In this document: piece after piece, positions 43,139 through 51,895 of the stretch | Layout: every line of letters begins with the position of its first letter | Position numbering within the stretch: position 1 is the first letter of the stretch | Source: Ramlibacter ginsenosidimutans | GTDB taxonomy: Bacteria; Pseudomonadota; Gammaproteobacteria; Burkholderiales; Burkholderiaceae_C | Reading direction: 5' to 3' (one strand) | DNA: 64,000 nt | NCBI RefSeq assembly: GCF_042678185.1 | Contig: NZ_JBHUDQ010000006.1 | Notes under the pieces: model-generated | Seen by the model: the letters and a program-made list of their open reading frames with translations, nothing else | Database searches by the model: none | What the model was told of the DNA's origin: nothing | Program-made: the position numbers and the translations under genes

Positions 43139-44245
43139 GTGAACCTCGAGGAACCGAAGGCGGAACTGGCCGGCGCCTTCGCCGTCGATGTGGACGGCTG
43201 GCGTGTGATGTGGTCCCCTCAAGCCAGGCGGATCCACGAATTCTCAGCCGATCGCGCGGTGAGCATCTGGGAAGCCCTGGACTTCATCGACCTGCAGGAC
43301 CGGCCTCGCGTGTTCGACGCCGCGCTCCAGTGCTTCCGCCTGGGGGAGCCGCTCGACATCGTCGTGGGTCTCACGGCCAGTACGGGACGCCGCAAGCGCG
43401 TGCGGCTCACCGCCTTCCTGGCTTCTCAAGGTCCGGACGGCACGCCTTCGCTGAAAGGGACCATCCAGGAACTCCCCGGTATCAGTCCGGGGTCCGGCGA
43501 CTACGACGCCACGGCGCAGCGCCTGCTGTCCGCGCTGCTCGAGTGGGAGATCTTCGGGCGGGCGATTCCGCACGAACTGAAGGCTCCGCTCGGCATCGCG
43601 AACGGGTTCGCCGAAGCCCTGCACGATCGGGAGCGCGGCGCCCTGAGCGACACGGGGCGCTTGTACCTTTCGCGAGTGCTCAATGCGCAGCGCCAGCTGG
43701 GCGACCTGCTCGATGCCTTGCTGCAGTTCTCGCCTCTTGCCACGCGCCCCGTGCAACGCGAGACGGTGGACGTGTCGCAACTCGCATCCGAGGCCATCGC
43801 GTTGCTGCGGTCCCGCGATGCCGATCGCGAGGTGCACGTCGAAATCGAGCAGGGCCTGACGGTTGCAGGCGACCCCGAACTGCTGCGGCTGCTGCTCTCC
43901 AACCTGTTGGGCAACGCCTGGAAATTCACGCAGAGCCGCCCGGATGCCAGGATTTCCCTGCGCTGCCTGCACGGCGCGCAGGGTGCGGTGTACTGCGTGC
44001 AGGACAACGGCGCCGGTTTCGACATGCGCGATGCGACGCGCCTGTTCACGCCGTTCGAGCGCCTGCACGAACGCCACCACTTCGACGGCAGCGGCGTGGG
44101 CCTCGCCATCGTGCGCAGGGTCGTGGAACGCCATGGCGGCAGCGTCTGGGCCACTTCGTCCCCTGGCCACGGCGCCAGCTTCTTCTTCACGTTTGCCTCG
44201 CACAGCGAGCCTCTGGCCGTCGCGCAGGGACAGGCATACGCATGA
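43139..44245 (+). CDS. Soluble sensor histidine kinase
   Basis: A 368-residue kinase without transmembrane segments, from GTG 43139 with GGGAG upstream. The N-terminal 110 residues look PAS-like (VDGWRVMWSPQARRIHEFSA). The H-box is GRAIPHELKAPLGIANGF, then NLLGNAWKFT (N), DNGAGFDM (G1) and GSGVGLAIVRRV (G2). The H-box is unusual in having IPHELK in place of a typical SHELR, but the His is present. No response regulator gene is adjacent, so it is an orphan; a small gene overlaps its stop. Confidence 0.88.
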   Translation: MNLEEPKAELAGAFAVDVDGWRVMWSPQARRIHEFSADRAVSIWEALDFIDLQDRPRVFDAALQCFRLGEPLDIVVGLTASTGRRKRVRLTAFLASQGPDGTPSLKGTIQELPGISPGSGDYDATAQRLLSALLEWEIFGRAIPHELKAPLGIANGFAEALHDRERGALSDTGRLYLSRVLNAQRQLGDLLDALLQFSPLATRPVQRETVDVSQLASEAIALLRSRDADREVHVEIEQGLTVAGDPELLRLLLSNLLGNAWKFTQSRPDARISLRCLHGAQGAVYCVQDNGAGFDMRDATRLFTPFERLHERHHFDGSGVGLAIVRRVVERHGGSVWATSSPGHGASFFFTFASHSEPLAVAQGQAYA

Positions 44246-44451
44246 CCACGGTGTACAGGCTCCGCTCGTGGCCGGATCTTCCATCGACCTGGAGGACGGC
44301 ACCCCTGTTGCGTACCTTGTCGCGAATGTCCATCGGGCCCATGACGCATGACAGCTTCCTGCATCACTCGCGCATGGCGCCGACTCAAGCGCAGCGCGTG
44401 CTCGAGCAGCTCGTACAGCAGGGCGCCGTGACACGCACGATCGTCGCATGA
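44242..44451 (+). CDS. Small hypothetical protein coupled to the histidine kinase
   Basis: A 69-residue reading frame whose ATG overlaps the kinase stop (ATGA). The second half, MTHDSFLHHSRMAPTQAQRV then LEQLVQQGAVTRTIV, reads as two helices and a turn and could be a small winged-helix-like or protein-binding domain. There is no signal peptide. I recognise no named family. The coupling and protein-like composition support a real gene. Confidence 0.5.
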   Translation: MTTVYRLRSWPDLPSTWRTAPLLRTLSRMSIGPMTHDSFLHHSRMAPTQAQRVLEQLVQQGAVTRTIVA

Positions 44452-44511
44452 GTCCCTGCGCTCTGGTCAGAGTGCCGTGGCGGCCGCATACTGGGCGCAA
44501 GGAGGCGGTCG

Positions 44512-45969
44512 ATGACCCTCTACGAGTCGCTTGCGTCGGACCTGGAACTCTCGATTCGCAACGGCACACTCCGCGCCGGCGAGAGGATGCCCTCCGTGCG
44601 GTACACGAGCCGCAGCCGGGGCGTCAGCCTGTCCACGGTGTACCAGGCCTACTACCTCCTTGAAGCGAGAGGATTGATCCGGGCCCGCGAGCGATCGGGT
44701 TACTTCGTTGCACCGGCACAAAAGCTGCCGGGGGAACCTGCGCGTGCGTCCCGGCCGACATCGGAAGCGGTGTCCCTCGACGTCAGCGACCTGATCCTCC
44801 AGATCCTGGAGGGCGCTCGCGTGCACGACGACGCCTGGTTCGCATCCGCCTTTCCGAGTCCGCACCTGTTCCCGCTACCTCGCCTGGCACAGGCCCTGCA
44901 GGTGGCGAGCCGCTCGCTGCGACCGGAGCAGATCCTGCATGACATCACTCCCGGCAGCGCCGAGCTGCGCAGGCAGATCGCGATCCGTTATGGCGCCGAC
45001 GGCCTGGCGGTCGATGCGGACGAGGTGATCGTCACCAACGGGGCGCTGGAAGCACTGAACCTCTGCCTGGACGCCGTGACCCGGCCGGGCGACGCTGTGG
45101 TGATCGAGTGTCCGAGCTTCTACGGCGCGCTGCAGTCGCTCGAGGCGCGCGGCCTGCGCGCCGTGCAGGTCGCCACGCATCCGCGCGATGGAGTTGAGCT
45201 CGACGCCATGGAGGCTGCCATCCTGAGGCACCGGCCCAAGGCCTGCTGGATGATGACGACGTTCCAGAATCCACTCGGTACCTTGATGAATCCAGAACGC
45301 AAGCAGGCGCTGGTGGACCTGCTGGACAGGCACCAGGTGCCGCTGATCGAGGACGACGTCTATGCGGAGCTGTATTTCACCGATCAGCGGCCCGCGCCTG
45401 CAAAGGCCTACGACCGGTCGGGGCTCGTCATGCATTGCTCGTCGTTCTCGAAATCGCTGGCGCCGGGCTTCCGTGTCGGCTGGGTCGCGCCCGGCCGTTT
45501 CGTCTCCGAGGTGACGCGCAAAAAGCTGTCCCTGAATCTGGGCACCTCGCTGCCGGCGCAGCTGGCCCTGGCCGAGTACCTGGCGCACGGGGGCTTCGAC
45601 AAGCACCTGCGGCAAATGCGCACCAAGCTCAAGAACCGGCAGGCCACGCTCGCGCAAGCGGTGGCGCGGCAATTCCCCGAGGGCACGACTGCCACGCAGC
45701 CCCAAGGCGGCTACCAGCTGTGGGTGGAGCTACCCGAAGGCTACGATGCCCTGGAGCTGTACTGGCAAGCGGCGCCCCACGGCGTCTGCTTCGCTCCGGG
45801 ACCCATGTTCTCACCGACCCGCCTGTTCAGGAACTGCATGCGGCTCAACTACAGCGGCGAGTGCGGTCCGGAACAGGAACAAGGGATCGAGCTCCTGGGG
45901 AAATTGCTGCAGGAGCAAGTCGCCCAGGGCCGCAGCAGGCGCGAGGGCGCCGGGCTGGAGACCGCGTGA
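44512..45969 (+). CDS. MocR-type regulator: GntR winged helix fused to a class I aminotransferase domain
   Basis: A 485-residue PLP-binding regulator with AAGGAGG eight bases before the ATG. The N-terminal GntR helix-turn-helix is RAGERMPSVRYTSRSRGVS followed by STVYQAYYLLEARGLI; the aminotransferase-like domain has the PLP Lys in SSFSKSLAPGFRVGWV and the NPLGTLM turn. MocR proteins control PLP, GABA, taurine or other amino-compound genes. No aminotransferase or PdxST gene is adjacent, so the target is unknown. Confidence 0.92.
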   Translation: MTLYESLASDLELSIRNGTLRAGERMPSVRYTSRSRGVSLSTVYQAYYLLEARGLIRARERSGYFVAPAQKLPGEPARASRPTSEAVSLDVSDLILQILEGARVHDDAWFASAFPSPHLFPLPRLAQALQVASRSLRPEQILHDITPGSAELRRQIAIRYGADGLAVDADEVIVTNGALEALNLCLDAVTRPGDAVVIECPSFYGALQSLEARGLRAVQVATHPRDGVELDAMEAAILRHRPKACWMMTTFQNPLGTLMNPERKQALVDLLDRHQVPLIEDDVYAELYFTDQRPAPAKAYDRSGLVMHCSSFSKSLAPGFRVGWVAPGRFVSEVTRKKLSLNLGTSLPAQLALAEYLAHGGFDKHLRQMRTKLKNRQATLAQAVARQFPEGTTATQPQGGYQLWVELPEGYDALELYWQAAPHGVCFAPGPMFSPTRLFRNCMRLNYSGECGPEQEQGIELLGKLLQEQVAQGRSRREGAGLETA

Positions 45970-45993
45970 AAGGCGACGATTCGCGGCCGGGTT

Positions 45994-47157
45994 TCACAGG
46001 TCCCGAACCGCCCGCAGAACGTCCCGGAACACACCGAACTGCACGCGGAAAGCCTTGGGGCTGTAGTCCTGGTAATAGCCCGCGGTCACCACGACGACGA
46101 GATCGAGCTCCGGGACGATGCGGATGGACTGGCCGCCGCGACCGAGCGCGCCTATCCACTGGATCACGCGCCGGTTGGCCCGGGCCCGGCCCAGCCACCA
46201 CAGGTAGCCATAGAGTTGATCGTCCGTCGCCTGGATGTTCGCAGCCGTGGAGGCGTCGATCCAGGACCTGGAAACGACCTGGCGGCCGTTCCAGCGCCCC
46301 CCGGCGAGCACGAGTTGTCCGATCCTGGCCATGTCGCGGGGGCGCAAGCGCAATCCGCCGCCAGCGTCCGTATCGCCGCCAACCCGGTTCCACTTCGCCG
46401 AAGAAATTCCGAGGGGTTCGAACAGGTTGGCACGCGCGAATTCGTCGAGGGGCCGCCCCACAGCCTTGCGAACGACCGCCGACACAAGCGCGAGCGCGCC
46501 GGTGTTGTAATGGAATGCCTGTCCCGGAGGCGTGACCACCGGCAGGCCGAGGACGTAGCGGCACGGGTCCGGCGACAGGTGCATGCGGACCTCGTCGTTG
46601 GCATCGCCGGTGGCCGGAGTGGCCTCGATCCACTGGAGACCCATGGTCATGTCGAGGGCGTGCCGCAGCAGGATGCGATCCTTCTGCGGCGTGCGCAGGT
46701 CCGAGAACTCGGGGAAGAAGCTGAACACCGGTTCGTCGATGCTGCGAACCAGCCCTTGGTCGATCGCGATTCCGAGCGCGAGCGAGGCGACGCTCTTGGA
46801 GACCGACTTCACGTTGTGCAAGGTGGCGGCGTCGAACGTGACATTGGCGATGCGCTCGCCGAAGATGTAGCCGGGGACCTCGTCGAGGCCGGTGAAGTAC
46901 CGCTCGAACACCAGCTTCCCTCGGTGGGCAACCAGCACGGCGTGAATGTTCGCGCCCGAGGCCACGAGGCCGTCGGCCATCCTGCACAACGCAGCCCGGT
47001 CAATGAATGTGTCCTCATCCGGGAAGACGACCGGCCAGCCGTCCACTCCCGCCTGCGGAACACCGCAGCTTTCCGGTCGGTCCGCGTACGCGGGGATCCC
47101 GGTGAGCGCGGCAATCGCAGTGCCACCCAGAACGGAAGCAAACCGGCGCCGTTCCAT
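45994..47157 (-). CDS. Exported serine hydrolase of the beta-lactamase/esterase family (class C fold)
   Basis: A 387-residue protein with a signal peptide (RRRFASVLGGTAIAALTGIP, cleavage near AYA). The active-site SxxK is in KSVSKSVASLAL, the YxN in HYNTGALAL, and the third motif is around IGALGRGGQSIRIV. This pattern fits the esterase/D-aminopeptidase-like (6-aminohexanoate dimer hydrolase-like) members more than true beta-lactamases. It converges on the MocR gene with 24 bases between stops. Confidence 0.87.
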   Translation of the reverse strand: MERRRFASVLGGTAIAALTGIPAYADRPESCGVPQAGVDGWPVVFPDEDTFIDRAALCRMADGLVASGANIHAVLVAHRGKLVFERYFTGLDEVPGYIFGERIANVTFDAATLHNVKSVSKSVASLALGIAIDQGLVRSIDEPVFSFFPEFSDLRTPQKDRILLRHALDMTMGLQWIEATPATGDANDEVRMHLSPDPCRYVLGLPVVTPPGQAFHYNTGALALVSAVVRKAVGRPLDEFARANLFEPLGISSAKWNRVGGDTDAGGGLRLRPRDMARIGQLVLAGGRWNGRQVVSRSWIDASTAANIQATDDQLYGYLWWLGRARANRRVIQWIGALGRGGQSIRIVPELDLVVVVTAGYYQDYSPKAFRVQFGVFRDVLRAVRDL

Positions 47158-47195
47158 ATCCGCCCCCCTGCTTCATGGGATTGGCCGCCAGCCGA

Positions 47196-47855
47196 TCACT
47201 GAAGCTTATCCACCGCCGCGCGTCCGCGCAGTGGCGGCAGCATCGCAATCGTCGACACCAGCGCCCGCACGCTGCTGCTGCGGGTCTTGCAGCACAAGCT
47301 GCGGATGTGCGTGCGGACGGTGGACACCTGGATGTTCAACCGCGACGCGATCTGGGGTCCGGTGAGGTCCTGGCACAGCATGGTGAGGACTTCCACCTCC
47401 ATGTACGTGAGCCGATGCGCGCAGGCGAAGGAAGCGAGCATCAGGTTCTCGCACACCGAGCCGCGCGACAGGAACAAGGCAACGCAGTCGACGGTGCGAG
47501 CGGTCGAGCTCCGCGGCACCGGGATGGCCAGCACGATCAGGCGCTCCGGTTCGCGGTTGCCCAGGGTGATCAGGGTGCGCTTGCCCTCGCGTGCGCTGCG
47601 CAGGGCCTGCGACAACTTCGCGCCCTGGCGCGAATCGGGGCCGCACACGACGCCGTCGCGCAGGAGCAGTGCCTTCTGCTTTCGGAATTCCTCGATCGCC
47701 GCCGGATTGGCACTGATCACGCGACCATCGCCGGCAGCGAGCACCACGCCGTGGGCGAGCTCGTTGAAGATCAGCGCCAGCGCGAAGCCATCCCTGGAAA
47801 GAGATCCGCGTCCATCAACGTGAATGCCGATCGAGCTCAGGTCTTGCTGGTCCAC
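47196..47855 (-). CDS. LuxR-type (GerE) transcriptional regulator
   Basis: A 219-residue regulator. The GTG at 47855 has AAGGGGGG just upstream and is preferred; a TTG at 47975 would add 40 unconserved residues. The C-terminal helix-turn-helix is LTYMEVEVLTMLCQDLTGPQ then IASRLNIQVSTVRTHI. The N-terminal part resembles a PAS-like sensor (FNELAHGVVLAAGDGRVISA), not an acyl-homoserine-lactone domain. It is encoded between the beta-lactamase-like gene and the locus at 48 kb and could control either. Confidence 0.82.
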   Translation of the reverse strand: MDQQDLSSIGIHVDGRGSLSRDGFALALIFNELAHGVVLAAGDGRVISANPAAIEEFRKQKALLLRDGVVCGPDSRQGAKLSQALRSAREGKRTLITLGNREPERLIVLAIPVPRSSTARTVDCVALFLSRGSVCENLMLASFACAHRLTYMEVEVLTMLCQDLTGPQIASRLNIQVSTVRTHIRSLCCKTRSSSVRALVSTIAMLPPLRGRAAVDKLQ

Positions 47856-48012
47856 ATCATCCCCCCTTCCCACTGCCCAGGCATTGCTGAGCTGCGAGGC
47901 ACGCTGGCTTGTTGCCGATGTCGAGCGTATCCCTTGTAGCACAGAGAACTTTCGATGACGAGTGCGCGTCACCAAAACGTTCGATGCTCCAGCACTCCCG
48001 GGGAAGAGTCGA

Positions 48013-49197
48013 TCAGGCGGCGGGCGTAGCCTCCACTCGCGTTCGCAGTACGGCGAGCCAGGCGAGAATCGTGTCCAGCACGAGGCCGTAGTTCCCGACC
48101 TGGCAATGGCTGGCCGCGTCTTCCGCCGCGGTGAACACGCGTGCGGTGACCGAACGGGCTTGCGTCAGGGCGGCCGACTGCCTCCAGCACTGTGCGACCG
48201 GCACGTAGTGATCTTCCGCGCCGGCCAGGATCAGCACGTCCTGCGAGACACTCGCGGAGACGTCGAACGTGTTCAGCGCGCGCGCTGCCCGCAGGAATGC
48301 GGCGGGCGATCCGGTCCCCGTCACCTCCATTCCCTGCTGCAGCCCCCACAGGGAGGATGGGTCGCTGCGGGCCGTCTTGCCGACGATTCCGTTCACTGCG
48401 CGGTCGAGCCGGGCCGTGAGCAGGCGGCGCAGCATGCCCCGCTGCGTCGGTCCGGCCCGCGCGGTGACCACCTCGTAGAAGTCGTCGAGGACGTCGTAGG
48501 CGACGACGCGGGAAATCCGCGGCTCCCGCGCCGCCGCGCGCAGGACCAGCCCGCCTCCAAGGGAGACGCCGACGAGGACCGCGTCGTCGACACCGAAGTG
48601 GTCGAGCACGGCGCCGACCGGCCGGTGCCAGTCGGGCGTGAGGTGCAGGCCGGAGTCGAGCAGGGCGCCGCCTTGTCCCGGCCCGTCGAAGGCGATCACC
48701 TCGTAGCCGCCGTCGCGCACGGCGAGCAAGGCCTGCACGAGCTCCTCGATGTAGGTATCGAAGCCGCCGAAGACCAGCACGGTGGAAGTCGGGGAGGGAT
48801 GGCGCAAGCGGTAGGCGGGAAGCACGCCGCGTTCGCGTCCGTCGTCATAAGGGACGGCGTGCCGGTCCGACAGGGCATCGCCGTAAACCTCGGTGAGGTC
48901 GCGCAGGAAGGCGCTGCGGGCGCGGCTGCGCTCCGGGTCGCCGGGCAGCATGTAGAAGTTGGCGGCCCGTTCATAGAAGGCCGCGGCAAGGGTGCGGCCC
49001 TGTTGCCTTGCTGCCGCCGCGAGCGCGACGAACTCGCGTATCCAGTCGGAGAGATCGCGGATGCGTCCGGCGACGCGCTGCATGTCCTCCAGCGCCGCCG
49101 CCTCCCCGATCCAGTTGTACCAGCGATTCATCTGGAAGTTGAAGTCGACGTCCGGATGCAGGGCGTGATAGCCGGTCGGGAAGCGAGGTGCAGCCAT
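48013..49197 (-). CDS. Alpha/beta hydrolase with N-terminal helical extension
   Basis: A 394-residue hydrolase. The catalytic triad is visible as Ser in LVGVSLGGGLVL, Asp in LAGAEDHYVPV and His in AASHCQVGNYG. An N-terminal region of about 130 residues (PDVDFNFQMNRWYNWIGEAA) is helical and matches the layout of 2,6-dihydroxypseudooxynicotine-hydrolase-like and dipeptidyl-peptidase-like enzymes that cut C-C or ester bonds. It follows the ABC1-kinase gene after 20 bases in the same direction, so the two are likely co-transcribed. Confidence 0.85.
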   Translation of the reverse strand: MAAPRFPTGYHALHPDVDFNFQMNRWYNWIGEAAALEDMQRVAGRIRDLSDWIREFVALAAAARQQGRTLAAAFYERAANFYMLPGDPERSRARSAFLRDLTEVYGDALSDRHAVPYDDGRERGVLPAYRLRHPSPTSTVLVFGGFDTYIEELVQALLAVRDGGYEVIAFDGPGQGGALLDSGLHLTPDWHRPVGAVLDHFGVDDAVLVGVSLGGGLVLRAAAREPRISRVVAYDVLDDFYEVVTARAGPTQRGMLRRLLTARLDRAVNGIVGKTARSDPSSLWGLQQGMEVTGTGSPAAFLRAARALNTFDVSASVSQDVLILAGAEDHYVPVAQCWRQSAALTQARSVTARVFTAAEDAASHCQVGNYGLVLDTILAWLAVLRTRVEATPAA

Positions 49198-49217
49198 GCA
49201 GGTTCCCGGCGTTCGCG

Positions 49218-50978
49218 CTAGCCGTGGCGGAACGCATTCACGCGCATGTACCGGCTGGCCCAGAGCAGCAACAGTCCGGCACCGGCCAGGAGCGCCGCCA
49301 TCGGCAGGCTGAGAAAAAGAGCGGGCAGCAGCGCGAGCGGCGGCGGCACGCCCATCGTCCGGTCCACGATCGCGCTGGCCAAAGCGAGCACGCCGAACAG
49401 CGCCACGCTCCATCCCGCGACCCGCAGGAAGTTGGACCAGCCGAGTCGCGACTGGCTGGTGCTCCAGTCCGGTTGCTGCTTCTGCTGCAGCTCCTGCTCG
49501 ATGCGGGTCGCGAGCTGGGGCGCAAGCCCGGTCAGGCGTGTCAGCAGCGCGCGCGCGAAGTCGCGTCCTTCCGCCGTTCCGAGCCGGTCGCGGATCTGCC
49601 GCGTGACACGGGTGGATCGCTCGCGGAAGTACCGGCTGATCTCTTCCCGGTGATTGAACGAATCCGACAGCGAAACGATCACCGAGTCCAGCACGATGAA
49701 CGCGCGGTAGTAGCGGGCCGCCGGCTGGCTGAACGCCAGGTTGCATTCCCGTGCGGCGCGGAAGTTGGCGATCAGCAGTTGCGACGCACTGCGGTCGACG
49801 GTGGGCAGGTTGGGCTGGTGCTGCCGCAGGACCCACGAGTTGAAGTTGCGCTCGACGAGCGTGCGGAAGCGGTCCATGTCCGCATCCGGCGGGATCTCCA
49901 GGATCCGGCTCAGTGCGGCAAACGCCGAATCGATGTCGTTGGTTTCGATCGAGCTGAGCAGCGTGACCTGGGTCTCCTGGAAGGCCTTCCCGATGTGGCC
50001 GATGATCCCGAAGTCGACCAGGCCGATGCGGCCGTCGTCCAGCAGGCAGAGGTTGCCTGCGTGCGGGTCCGCGTGGAAGTAGCCGAGTTCGAACGCCTGT
50101 CGCATGAGAAAGCTGAAGATGGCCCGCGCGATGCGGTCGCGGTCGTCCCGCTCGCGGTCCCGGTGCGCGACGAGTTCGCTCAGCCAGGTGCCTTCGAGGA
50201 GATCGACCACCAGCACGCGCGTGGAGCAGAACTCCCAGTGCACGCGGGGGATCACCATCCAGGCGCTGTCATCGCCCAGCGCATCGCGCATGCGGGACAT
50301 CTGCGCCGCCTCCCGGGTGTAATCCAGTTCCTCCTGGGTCCAGGCGGCGAAGTCCTCGACCAGCGCCGTGATGGACAGCCGCCCGAACGTGGTGAGCGAG
50401 TCCAGCACGAGCGCGATCAGGTGCAGGATGCGAAGGTCCGCACGCACCACGCCTTCGATGTGGCGCCGCTGCACCTTGACGGCCACGCGCGTCCCGTTCG
50501 CGAGCACGGCGCGATACACCGTCGCGAAGGATGCCGCGGCGAGGGGCCGCACTTCCATGCTGACGATTTCATTGGTGCGCAGCGTTCCGCCCCAACTCTC
50601 CCGCAGCGTCGCTGCGCTTTCCTCGTAAGGTTCCGGTGCCACGCTGTCGAGTAGTTGGGCGAGCTCCTGGCAAACGGCATAAGGCAGCACGTCGGGTCGC
50701 ATCGAGAGGATCTGGCCGAATTTCACGAAGACCCCGGAGGCCCGCATCATGTTGTCGCGCAGCTCGCGACCGACATAGTGGTCGAACTCGGCCGGCGTCA
50801 TGCGTCCGAACCGCAGGAGGATGCGCGCGCCGGTGATGGCCAGCAGCAAGAGGACCACGCGCGGCAGCAGGCGCACGAGCCGGTGGCCCACGCTGTGGGA
50901 CGAGAGCATTGGACGCCGCATTTGGGGCAAGGGCTGCAACAGCGGCACAAGGCTGCTGCCGTTCGCGGTCGAAGTCAA
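49218..50978 (-). CDS. ABC1/UbiB-family atypical kinase with two C-terminal membrane helices
   Basis: A 586-residue ABC1/ADCK-family protein. The KxGQ motif is VKFGQILSMRPD, the Ala-rich loop is PLAAASFATVYRA, the invariant Lys is in TRVAVKVQRR, and the catalytic and metal motifs are FHADPHAGN and LVDFGIIGH. Two hydrophobic helices end the protein. UbiB aids ubiquinone synthesis, but this copy lacks ubiquinone genes nearby and lies beside a lipid-type biosynthetic operon, so it may be a specialised paralogue. It is divergent from that operon. Confidence 0.9.
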   Translation of the reverse strand: MTSTANGSSLVPLLQPLPQMRRPMLSSHSVGHRLVRLLPRVVLLLLAITGARILLRFGRMTPAEFDHYVGRELRDNMMRASGVFVKFGQILSMRPDVLPYAVCQELAQLLDSVAPEPYEESAATLRESWGGTLRTNEIVSMEVRPLAAASFATVYRAVLANGTRVAVKVQRRHIEGVVRADLRILHLIALVLDSLTTFGRLSITALVEDFAAWTQEELDYTREAAQMSRMRDALGDDSAWMVIPRVHWEFCSTRVLVVDLLEGTWLSELVAHRDRERDDRDRIARAIFSFLMRQAFELGYFHADPHAGNLCLLDDGRIGLVDFGIIGHIGKAFQETQVTLLSSIETNDIDSAFAALSRILEIPPDADMDRFRTLVERNFNSWVLRQHQPNLPTVDRSASQLLIANFRAARECNLAFSQPAARYYRAFIVLDSVIVSLSDSFNHREEISRYFRERSTRVTRQIRDRLGTAEGRDFARALLTRLTGLAPQLATRIEQELQQKQQPDWSTSQSRLGWSNFLRVAGWSVALFGVLALASAIVDRTMGVPPPLALLPALFLSLPMAALLAGAGLLLLWASRYMRVNAFRHG

Positions 50979-51018
50979 GGCCGGGCCGCGTGCGGCCGTT
51001 TCGGACCTGCGGGCTTAG

Positions 51019-51033
51019 GTGGATTCCCTCCAC
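51019..51033. promoter_or_regulatory. Palindrome in the divergent region ahead of the fatty-acid-type operon
   Basis: GTGGA-TTCCC-TCCAC is a perfect 5-bp inverted repeat in the 140-base gap between the ABC1-kinase gene and the alpha/beta hydrolase gene. It could be an operator for either direction, but arms this short can arise by chance in GC-rich DNA. Confidence 0.3.
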
Positions 51034-51118
51034 AAGGTGATGGATCAATGCGCTGGAGGCCACTTCGACGCTCCATAAGATGTGCGTTCGCGTGCGCCCT
51101 GCCGTGCTCGTTGCGGCG

Positions 51119-51895
51119 ATGGAGGTAGCGTTGAAATCCAGCGTCCAGGCTTTCGGAGTTGCGGAGTCGACCAGCACGTCGCTGGTGATGCTGCCGGGCC
51201 TGTTCGCTGGCGACTGGATCTGGTCCGCCGCCGCCACGCTGCTGGCCGAGGCAGGCCAGCACTGCCTGGTCCTGCGTGATGCCTATGCGGAGCGCAAGGC
51301 CCACATCGACGACCCCTTCGGCGCGCTCGTCGACGATCTCCTGGAGACCCTGGACCAGCACGCCCTCTCATCGGTGTTCCTGGCCGGGAACTCCGTCGGA
51401 GGCGTCGTCGCGCTGGAAGCGGCGCGGCGCCACCCGGAACGGATTGCGGGTCTCCTGCTCAGCGGCGTGCCCGGCCTGGGCGGACCGGCGCGACTGGGCA
51501 TCCGGCCGAAACTCCGCTACACGCGCGAGGATGCGCTCGAGGTCGCGCGGCGCCTGTGCGTGAACCACGATCTCGTGACGGATGAGGTGGTGACCCGGTG
51601 CCTCGCACCTTTCCAGCAGACGCGCACGATCGTCAACATCGCGCGCTACGTGCTCGCGCTCGAAACCTACGACAGTGAACATGCGGTGCGGCGTCTCGCG
51701 TGCCCGACGCTGTTCGTATGGGGCGGCCAGGACCAGGTCACGCCGGTGGAGCGCTTGCGCGCCTTGCCCGCGGTCTGGAACAGCCTGTGCACGATCGACG
51801 GCTGCGGCCACTCCCCGATGTTCGAGTGTCCCGCCCTCTACGGCGACGCCGTCCTGCGGTTCGTCGACGTCCACTCGCCGGCGCAGACGGTATGA
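51119..51895 (+). CDS. Alpha/beta hydrolase (possible thioesterase) opening the biosynthetic operon
   Basis: A hydrolase of about 258 residues with Ser in LAGNSVGGVVALEAARR, Asp in VWGGQDQVTPVERL and His in GCGHSPMFE. The start is uncertain: ATG 51119 or ATG 51080 (13 residues longer); neither has a clear SD. Its stop overlaps the start of the ferritin-like gene. With two ACP genes downstream, a thioesterase or acyl-transfer role is plausible, but esterase or epoxide-type activity cannot be ruled out. Confidence 0.85.
   Translation: MEVALKSSVQAFGVAESTSTSLVMLPGLFAGDWIWSAAATLLAEAGQHCLVLRDAYAERKAHIDDPFGALVDDLLETLDQHALSSVFLAGNSVGGVVALEAARRHPERIAGLLLSGVPGLGGPARLGIRPKLRYTREDALEVARRLCVNHDLVTDEVVTRCLAPFQQTRTIVNIARYVLALETYDSEHAVRRLACPTLFVWGGQDQVTPVERLRALPAVWNSLCTIDGCGHSPMFECPALYGDAVLRFVDVHSPAQTV

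Noticed and set aside
47196..47975. Longer LuxR-type product from TTG 47975
   Set aside because: The extra 40 residues look non-coding and a GTG at 47855 has a strong SD (AAGGGGGG).
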